NCBI GenBank assembly: GCA_958295885.1
Contig: OY282380.1
Coordinates: 3,534,001 to 3,598,000, forward strand
Origin: Arenicellales bacterium
Lineage (GTDB): Bacteria; Pseudomonadota; Gammaproteobacteria; Arenicellales; JAJDZL01
Direction: 5' to 3'
Length of the DNA stretch: 64,000 bases
Shown here: positions 58,383-64,000 of the stretch, one piece after another
Numbering within the stretch: the first letter of the stretch is position 1
How the letters are laid out: every line of letters starts with the position of its first letter
Notes under the pieces: generated by a model
Database searches by the model: none
Seen by the model: the letters and a program-made list of their open reading frames with translations, nothing else
Told to the model about the DNA's origin: nothing
Position numbers and translations under genes: made by a program

Positions 58383-58797
58383 TCAGAGGATATTGAATTT
58401 CACGTCTAAATGATCAAATGCCTTTTGCTGATAATCGGTCGGTTGAGTAAACAGCCAGAATTCTGAGTCTTTCCTCTTCAATGGACGAATTCGATTCCTG
58501 CACAGCGTTGCAAGGTCCTGCATCAAAGTCTGAAAACTGTGTACCGGCTCGCCGGCCGCATTGAGCTTAGTCTTTTGTTTTCGATACGCAGACGGGGATT
58601 TTCTCGCCGGCTTGACGTCCAGTCGCTTTACGCATTCATCATCAAACAGTAGTGGCGCGAGTTTCTTACGCATCTCAAACTCGACATAGTACGCCAGCAT
58701 GCAAAGCAGAAGATGCGAACGCACCCGGCGTTCGCGGCGATGATAAATCGGACGCACCTTCAAGTCGACGGTCTTCATTGACCGAAACGCCCGCTCA
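58383..58797 (-). pseudogene. IS1634-family transposase, C-terminal part
   Basis: Encodes the end of an IS1634/IS4-like DDE transposase: after the target copy the frame reads VERAFRSMKTVDLKVRPIYH, then HLLLCMLAYYVEFEMRKKL and VHSFQTLMQDLATLCRNR, all C-terminal landmarks of the family, including the catalytic Glu region ERAFR. It has no start of its own: the frame upstream runs into the nested element. It is the missing end of the gene at 60921-62218, and removing 58798-60920 joins the two in frame as a 570-residue protein. Confidence 0.88.
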
Positions 58798-58806
58798 ACT
58801 TTTGAC
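58798..58806 (-). repeat. Nine-base target duplication of the nested element
   Basis: GTCAAAAGT on the minus strand here is repeated exactly at 60921-60929. It flanks the inverted-repeat ends of the ISAs1-type element and lies within the transposase codons for Ser-Lys-Val. Confidence 0.88.
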
Positions 58807-60920
58807 CAGGTGTTTCCCATGCTATTTTTTGGTCCATAAATTCCGGTAGGCGACATCTGAAATGACACTCACAGCACATGGCTATTTTGCTCATTATCGA
58901 ACAAATTCGGTAATTGACGGTCGTTTTTGTCACTCTACGGACGAATTGTGTGGTCTCGACCGATGGACAGCCGAGCGTATCCGCGGTGGTCCGCAGCAGC
59001 GGTAACTGTCAGTTCAATGTGGGTCTGAAGCGCTGCTTCAGGTCGGTGAGAATACTGCGGCGAAGGCTTCTTTACGATTCAGGTTGAAATGGCGCAGCGC
59101 CTGCGGCACTGACTCTAAGGAACTGTGATGAAAAATCAGCGCCAGCGCAATATTGTTGCACATTGCACGATTGCTCGGACCATTGCTGGTACGGGTCAGG
59201 CAGGCGTCTTCAAGGAATGTACGGTCCCGAATGTGATGGTTCAAGTTTTCAACACTCCAGTGTCCGCGGTTCCACTTGAGCAGTTGTTGCGCATCGGCTC
59301 GCTCTGCACCAACCGAAGTGATGCCAAACATAACCTCTGTGCTCGCACTGTCCGCTTCTTTGATCACCTCGCGGTCGCGCTCAATGCGAAATGCCTGCCG
59401 CACCTGCTTAAAATCGAAACGCTTCGGATCGTCCACCTCCAGCACCTCAATACGACGCTGTTCAATGCGTCCGTGCGCCTTGGTCAACTCCTCTTCCCAA
59501 CGCCGCACCCGCTGACTGCACCACGGCATTGACTGCACCTTGTTCAACTGCAAAGATGTGTTGTCCTTGAGCGTCAGCATATAGTCTGCCTTGGCATCTA
59601 AAATCAAATCGACGCTCTCAAAAGTGCTGTGCAGCGCATCCAGTGTGATCACTCGTCCAGCGACATCAATCTCACTGAGCAACTGCCGGGTTGCGTCCAA
59701 CTCTTGCCCATCTTTGTAGAAACTGCGGCTGGCTTTCGGAATCCCACTGCCATGCTCAACAAGCGTTACCGTCTCATAGTGGCTGTCTCCATTTCGATTG
59801 GCGCCGCGAATCCGCTTTCCGTCCGCCGCAAGTGCCGACAACTGTTTGTTTCGACATCCAGAATAGCGATCCAACACGCCTTGCAACTGTTCCGTATCGG
59901 TATACTGAATGACCCGGTGCAACGTCGATTTCGACGCCGGCTCATACCAGCCTGTTTTCGGATTGCGCCAACTGCCAATCGCAGCCAACTCCTCCTGAGA
60001 AAGAGCCGCGGCAAACTGTGCCGCCGCCACCGGACCGTAAAATCCACTCAATTGTGCCAGAATCAGCGTTGAATAGGCACTCGCAAGCGTGTGCTTGCGC
60101 CCCTGTGCGCGACGAAAATCCCGCATCTCGGAAAACTCAGCATGCAAACTGCGCAACGTCGGCAGCGAATGACCGCTCGCCTTGCCCTTTTTCTGCCAGC
60201 GCGACTCCAACTCGCCTGGCTGACACAACGCGCGCCTGGCATCGCGACGCAATCGCTTGACTGACAACAGCTTGACCTCACCATGCGCCTCGGTATACTT
60301 GCCCCCTTTGCGCGAATAGCCGGCGGTTTTTCCCAACGTCTGCCACCCAGCCGCGCGGTACATGATTCCACCATGTTGCTTGGGATTTACAAATGTCTCC
60401 GCCAACAGCAGACCGTGACCATAGGCCGCTTCCCAGTCATCACTGATTCGCTGACAGATCAATTTCAGCACATGCGAACCCAGATTCGGATATCGACCCG
60501 CCTCGTGCAGCATTGCAAAGCGAGTGTTATTCACAATCAAATGCAATCGACGCCACTGTTGCTCCGGCGCCCAGCCAATCCATTGGTCGCGCGCAGCGCA
60601 CTTCAATGAACCGGTCTGCCAGCCACTCAGACACACCCACCGCCCCTTATACTCAACGATGTATCGCAATCCGCGACCGGCAAAACGCTTGAATCCAAGC
60701 TGATGATGCTGACGCATCAGTCGGTCCCACTTCGGATATTCGCTGGTGCGGGCAAGACGTACCTTGACCTCGCCAGCTTGGATGGGTGGGTTATTTCTGC
60801 GGCCATGTTCGTTCATGTCCGCATATATACTACATCGGAACGAAAATAGCCACCCCTGACGGCAATTTACTGGGATCGTTGGATAATTTGCACTGACTTG
60901 GTTAGCGTGGGAGTGCCCTG
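58807..60920 (-). mobile_element. ISAs1-type element carrying a DUF4338-transposase fusion
   Basis: A 2114-base element with imperfect 18-base inverted repeats: CAGGTGTTTCCCATGCTA at 58807-58824 and, as the reverse complement of 60903-60920, CAGGGCACTCCCACGCTA (13 of 18 identical). It is flanked by the 9-base duplication GTCAAAAGT. CAGG-type ends and 8-10 base duplications are usual for the ISAs1 family, but ordinary members are about 1.2-1.5 kb with a transposase near 370 residues. The extra length is explained by an N-terminal DUF4338 domain in its single gene. Everything needed for mobility looks intact. Confidence 0.87.
59038..60816 (-). CDS. Fusion of DUF4338 (DruA-like) domain and ISAs1 DDE transposase
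   Basis: The protein has 592 residues from the ATG at 60814-60816; a longer frame would begin outside the element. Residues about 20-190 match DUF4338: VRLARTSEYPKW, LGFKRFAGRGLRYIV, RDQWIGWAPEQQWRRLHLIV, NPKQHGGIMYRAAGW with TLGKT. The same blocks occur in the DruA-like remnant at 22.8-23.6 kb. Residues about 230-592 are an ISAs1 (H-repeat) transposase: catalytic Asp in LAADGKRIRGA and TLDALHST, Glu in HWSVENLNHHIRD. DUF4338 includes DruA of the Druantia defence system. What the domain does in a transposase is unknown; target recognition or DNA binding is inference. No frame defect is visible. Confidence 0.85.
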   Translation of the reverse strand: MNEHGRRNNPPIQAGEVKVRLARTSEYPKWDRLMRQHHQLGFKRFAGRGLRYIVEYKGRWVCLSGWQTGSLKCAARDQWIGWAPEQQWRRLHLIVNNTRFAMLHEAGRYPNLGSHVLKLICQRISDDWEAAYGHGLLLAETFVNPKQHGGIMYRAAGWQTLGKTAGYSRKGGKYTEAHGEVKLLSVKRLRRDARRALCQPGELESRWQKKGKASGHSLPTLRSLHAEFSEMRDFRRAQGRKHTLASAYSTLILAQLSGFYGPVAAAQFAAALSQEELAAIGSWRNPKTGWYEPASKSTLHRVIQYTDTEQLQGVLDRYSGCRNKQLSALAADGKRIRGANRNGDSHYETVTLVEHGSGIPKASRSFYKDGQELDATRQLLSEIDVAGRVITLDALHSTFESVDLILDAKADYMLTLKDNTSLQLNKVQSMPWCSQRVRRWEEELTKAHGRIEQRRIEVLEVDDPKRFDFKQVRQAFRIERDREVIKEADSASTEVMFGITSVGAERADAQQLLKWNRGHWSVENLNHHIRDRTFLEDACLTRTSNGPSNRAMCNNIALALIFHHSSLESVPQALRHFNLNRKEAFAAVFSPT

Positions 60921-60929
60921 ACTTTTGAC
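60921..60929 (-). repeat. Second copy of GTCAAAAGT at the nested element
   Basis: Matches 58798-58806 exactly and directly borders the nested element's right inverted repeat. Confidence 0.88.
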
Positions 60930-62218
60930 AGACGCTTGTAGCTGTCAAGCACCTCATCGGTGCTCAGTTTATCCGCGCTGACACTGGTGCGAATCACGTA
61001 AAACCCATCAAGCGCAGCCTCGCGGTCAATGCTTTGCTGATTGCGCTGATAACTGAATCGTTCAGGTCCAACCTCAATGTGAAAATGTTTGCGCATCTTG
61101 TGTTTGTCCAACGCCCGCGTTGCCCGACGAACAATCGCACTTTGCTTTTTCAACCGATACTTGTCCCTTTTGGTTGCCGAAACAATTTCATCCAGCAAGC
61201 GCTCGGTCGCTTGCAGCAACTGTGCACGGGTGGATTTGCGCTTGTCTGCCAAAAACGGATTGCGACACACCACCAGCCGCTCACCAGGATATAACCGTTC
61301 ACAGCGGATCTCCCCCAAGCCGCGCTTATCAAACAAACTTGGCTGCAATGCGCCATCGTCTACAAGTTGTTGAATGGATACTGATTTCAGTGTCGTAATC
61401 CAGTCATACTGCGCCGGTTTCAGATCCTCCTCAATGCGTGCCGCAGTTAACATGCCCCGATCCCCGACCATCACTATCCGATTGAGTCCAAATCGCTCCT
61501 TGAGCTTGTTCACCTGTGAGATGACCGTTTGTGGATCAGAGGTATTGCCGGCAAACGCCTCAATGGCAACAGGCCGTCCGTCGGCATCACATAAAAGACC
61601 AAACTCAATTTGCTTGACCCCTCTTTTTTTATCCCGTGAATAGCCGAATTGTGCCAACTCACACTTCTCGCCGCACACCCAGGTCGAGGTCAGATCGTAC
61701 ATCACCACTGAGCCGTCCTGGAGATGTCTGCGTGCGAGTTTGTTTTCAATCTTGCTTTGGCGTTCAAGCAGCCAGTCCATCGCTGCATAAAGATCATTCC
61801 AGTCAGCCTTGGTGACACCGAGACATTCACCTAGGGTGTCGGATGCGATTTCTTCGCAGAAGCCTCGGCTGGTTGCAAGTTTGGAACGAGGCGCGATGAC
61901 TCTTGCGACAATCATCGACAGGCACAGTTGGCGCTGGCGTGAGGGCTTTGAGTCGATCAAGCGGTCAAGGCCGAGATTCTTGAGCGTGCCGAGCACGGCA
62001 GCGACATGGCCGTGTGGGAGCGAGCGGGTGATGTCGAACAGTTCGGGTACAGGATGGGAGGAATTTTTAAGTTCTGCGCGGATCATTGCGATCAGAAACG
62101 GTGGCAGTTTTGACAGGTTGGCAAGAGTTCTTTTCTTGCATTTTCCGTCTTGCCAGTAGGACTCTCGCACGAGAATGGCGGGCGGGGAATTTCTGTTTTT
62201 GATGGTTTCTACATACAT
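60921..62218 (-). pseudogene. IS1634-family transposase, N-terminal part
   Basis: Starts MYVETIKNRNSPPAILVRES and carries family landmarks YDLTSTWVCGEKCELAQFGY, KRGVKQIEFGLLCD, RPVAIEAFAGNTSDPQT and GLNRIVMVGDRGMLT (catalytic Asp residues in YDLTS and GDRGM). The natural frame runs to LDSYKRLSKV at 60921 and then enters the nested element, ending at a stop at 60902. The catalytic Glu lies in the separated C-terminal part, so the protein made here should be inactive. The ATG lies only a few bases beyond the predicted transcription start. Confidence 0.88.
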
Positions 62219-62226
62219 GGGTAATC

Positions 62227-62254
62227 ATTATATTCAATAAATTAATATTGTCAA
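62227..62254 (-). promoter_or_regulatory. Consensus promoter of the IS1634-like transposase
   Basis: On the minus strand: TTGACA, 16 bases, TATAAT, both boxes perfect. The ATG at 62218 lies 8 bases after the -10 box, so the start of transcription would fall at or within two or three bases of the start codon and the mRNA would be leaderless. Confidence 0.75.
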
Positions 62255-62375
62255 TTAATTAATGGAAATAATAACTAATTTACATGGGTAGGAATAAATG
62301 CTAAAAAAATCGCAATTACTGCGATAAATCAAGTAATTACGTCCCTTTTTGCACTAAAATCCTCTGGAACTTGGG

Positions 62376-62381
62376 GTTAGG
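62376..62381 (+). repeat. Right target-site duplication GTTAGG of the IS1634-like element
   Basis: Identical to 58293-58298, directly after the right inverted repeat CTGGAACTTGGG. Confidence 0.88.
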
Positions 62382-62558
62382 AGCTGGTGGTTTAATTTTT
62401 TTCTTTTGATCAATTAAGTCTCTAAGCTCGCGGGCAAGTTTGCCGTGTCCCAATCTCGCTTCATGCGCGGCAATTTGCATAGCGACAGAATAGAAATGTG
62501 AATCATCCCCGTCAAGATATGACTGTATGAGTGCTTTGAGTTGGTTACCACTCGGCAT
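62376..62558 (-). pseudogene. ietA: IetA-type AAA ATPase, 5' part (gene split by IS)
   Basis: Encodes the first 61 residues, MPSGNQLKALIQSYLDGDDS onward, with AAHEARLGHGKLARELRDLI, the N-terminal helical region of this ATPase family, ending KPPAPN at the duplicated GTTAGG. The frame then reads into the IS and stops at 62337. It looks like a small separate gene but is the start of the ATPase whose remainder lies at 57498-58292. Joining the two gives a 325-residue protein of normal organisation. The start codon is ATG at 62556-62558. Confidence 0.85.
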
Positions 62559-62945
62559 TTGATTTATCCACTGATGGCATCAAAGGTGGAATATTTACTC
62601 AGGTTTTCGCAATTGCGTTTGTTGGTGAGTAAGCTTTTGAAGACCATGCAGAATTATAAAATGTAGAATACAACGATAGTTCAGTTGTGAACGAGCAATC
62701 ATTTCAGAGATTGAGACATTTTCTCGGCGGACTCAGGCATATGCGCCATAAGTGTGGGTGCTTCAAGTGTGTTTACAGCATTCAAGTACGACCAACCGGA
62801 TGAACGAATAGTCTTTCTATCGTTACTTGATTGGCATGGAATTCATTGATTTATCATAAGGATTGATTTTACCGTTCGATTCAACAAGCCGATCTATCAA
62901 TTTACTATCCTGATTCAATCTCTTTAAGGTCATATCGAATTTAGT
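62559..62945. other. Gap between ietA and the methyltransferase-like gene
   Basis: About 390 A/T-rich bases without a supportable gene. It must contain the ietA promoter on the minus strand, but no good match to the consensus stood out. Confidence 0.4.
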
Positions 62946-64000
62946 TCAACTTTCAACCTCATCAAATGATTCGACGGCTTCTTTAAACTGATTGATTCCC
63001 ATCCCCCTTACATATGGTTCTTTGTGCAAACTAGCGCGAGTATTGCCAAGATATCCATCAGACCAACCTAGAGCTTTTTCAACCGCGCGATCCCATTCTA
63101 TTCTGACTTCGCACTCACCATCACGATATTGAGGAACATGTGCATCGCAAGTCCGATCATAGCATTGAGACAAAACAGTTAGAGCAAATTCATCGTTCTG
63201 TATATCAGGCACCATAGTGTTCCCGATTTCTTTGGTGCTGAATTTAGGGAAATCAAGTGTCAATCCACGACTCCGCATTATCTGAAGTCTTTCTATTGAC
63301 GAATTGAGAAAGACCGCCAAAGCTTTTGCTTCATCAACAGTTAAACCCGTTATCGGAGTCCAACCGTTTCCTAAATATTTGTTTTCACTAGCTACTGCGT
63401 TTAAGCGAGCGGTTGACAAGCGTTGACCGGCAGATATTAGTAAATGGCCGGCCTTTCGTAGCACTTTGTTTGTTTTTGATTCACCGACACTTCCTTTTTG
63501 CTGACACCTCCAGTGCGCATCTGGATTCGATCTCAGAGTCAATTGACCGTCAGCACCTTTCGATTTGATAATTGGAAAACTGTTATTAGACTTTTGACTT
63601 GAACTTTTGAAATTACCTCTCAATACTCGACCGGTTTCATGGACTTGAACATTTTTCATGCTATGTAGTGGAATGCTAGTCACATCATTCGCAAACTTCC
63701 AAGACTCACTTGCCAATTCTGGAATACGCCAAATACCAGGTGACCAATCGCCACTTAATATCCTTTCCGCCGGCCAATATGATACTTCTCCCCATCCGTT
63801 ATTTAGTTGCCGTCCTTCTCGGAGAAGTTTACACAACTCGTGCACGTCATCTTCCTTCATCGGAAATCGATCTAAGTGAACAAAATGTGTAGGTGGTTTG
63901 TTTTCGCCAATGTGCTTTTGTACGATTATCAGACTCTCATTAATACTAGTGTTTTGACTCATTTTAATTTGACCAGGCAGGTGACAAGTGACTATGGTGT
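62946..64000 (-). CDS. C-terminal part of a probable DNA methyltransferase (cut by window)
   Basis: The minus-strand frame is open to the window edge; codons before the ATG at 63962 read TIVTCHLPGQIK and look coding, so the real start lies outside. The visible 350 residues include NTSINESLIIVQKH and PPTHFVHLDRFP, which resemble the end of the catalytic domain of N6-adenine methyltransferases. LLISAGQRLSTARLNAVASE and AKALAVFLNSSIERLQIM follow, resembling a target-recognition domain. Catalytic motifs (NPPY, SAM loop) would be beyond the edge. It could belong to a restriction, BREX or DISARM-like system. Assignment rests on recalled family patterns and is moderate. Confidence 0.6.
   Translation of the reverse strand, partial: TIVTCHLPGQIKMSQNTSINESLIIVQKHIGENKPPTHFVHLDRFPMKEDDVHELCKLLREGRQLNNGWGEVSYWPAERILSGDWSPGIWRIPELASESWKFANDVTSIPLHSMKNVQVHETGRVLRGNFKSSSQKSNNSFPIIKSKGADGQLTLRSNPDAHWRCQQKGSVGESKTNKVLRKAGHLLISAGQRLSTARLNAVASENKYLGNGWTPITGLTVDEAKALAVFLNSSIERLQIMRSRGLTLDFPKFSTKEIGNTMVPDIQNDEFALTVLSQCYDRTCDAHVPQYRDGECEVRIEWDRAVEKALGWSDGYLGNTRASLHKEPYVRGMGINQFKEAVESFDEVES

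Larger units (their letters stand above)
58299..62375 (-). mobile_element. IS1634-like insertion sequence, itself interrupted
   Basis: The element is bounded by a perfect 12-base inverted repeat: CCCAAGTTCCAG at 58299-58310 and CTGGAACTTGGG at 62364-62375, flanked by the duplicated hexamer GTTAGG. It spans 4077 bases, of which 2123 are the nested element plus its extra target copy, leaving a 1954-base parent IS, normal for IS1634. It has one transposase gene on the minus strand, now in two parts. It sits in ietA after codon 61. The perfect ends and duplication indicate a recent insertion. Confidence 0.88.

Noticed and set aside
58383..58868. A 161-residue stand-alone transposase-like gene
   Set aside because: Its first part is nested-element sequence; the rest is the C-terminus of the interrupted IS1634 transposase.
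60817..60957. N-terminal extension of the fusion transposase
   Set aside because: The extension crosses the inverted repeat at 60920 and the target duplication, so the real start must be inside the element.
62337..62558. A 73-residue stand-alone hypothetical gene
   Set aside because: Its last 12 codons lie inside the IS1634-like element; it is the 5' end of the split ATPase gene.

Overview
The window looks like the chromosome of a gammaproteobacterium. It has lipid A and KDO genes (lpxK, kdsB), IHF-alpha, RNase E, an NlpD-like lipoprotein, and several classic gammaproteobacterial gene orders: uvrC-pgsA followed by tRNA-Gly/Cys/Leu; rpmF-plsX-fabH-fabG-acpP-fabF-mltG-tmk; and thrS-infC-rpmI-rplT-pheS-pheT-ihfA-merR-tRNA-Pro. 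TTG start codons are common. The species cannot be named from sequence alone. The many decayed insertion sequences fit a host-associated or recently bottlenecked lineage, but that is inference.

Layout. 1-3.6 kb: end of lpxK, kdsB, a low-molecular-weight phosphatase, a signal-less YkuD protein and nagZ (envelope precursors and peptidoglycan recycling). 3.7-8.1 kb: efp, uvrC, pgsA, three tRNAs and a LOG-family gene. 8.3-14.6 kb: a tight plus-strand operon suyA-suyB-hpsN-SDR-MDR-LDH2, read as catabolism of 2,3-dihydroxypropane-1-sulfonate (DHPS) and sulfolactate to pyruvate plus sulfite. 14.6-17.2 kb: a possible methyltransferase, a bactofilin and a cupin. 17.2-30.4 kb: the fatty-acid/tmk/holB/tatD cluster on the minus strand, split between tmk and holB by about 4.9 kb of mobile and defence debris. 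That block holds an SNF2 helicase remnant, an intact exonuclease-BRCT gene, an IS66 remnant and a DruA-like (DUF4338) remnant. 30.5-43 kb: maf, a Rieske protein, rluC, rne, an exonuclease, recJ, hom, an NlpD-like gene, a YqaA-like gene and an amidinotransferase. 42.7-50.3 kb: the translation/IHF cluster, with infC starting at ATT, a duplicated pheT tail and a merR-type gene without a normal start. 50.4-51.9 kb: an aldehyde dehydrogenase.

52-64 kb is a decaying defence island. It holds a frameshifted nuclease-like gene, a DUF4268 protein, an IstB scrap, an IetAS-type pair (AAA ATPase plus subtilisin-like protease) and the C-terminal part of a probable DNA methyltransferase running off the window. 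The ATPase gene is cut by an IS1634-like element with a 12-bp inverted repeat and the 6-bp duplication GTTAGG. That element is itself cut by a 2.1-kb element with the 9-bp duplication GTCAAAAGT. Removing both in silico restores both reading frames exactly. The inner element is the best candidate for something unusual: it encodes one protein joining a DUF4338 (DruA-like) domain to an ISAs1-type DDE transposase. The partner protease also carries an in-frame TGA, so the system is probably dead here.
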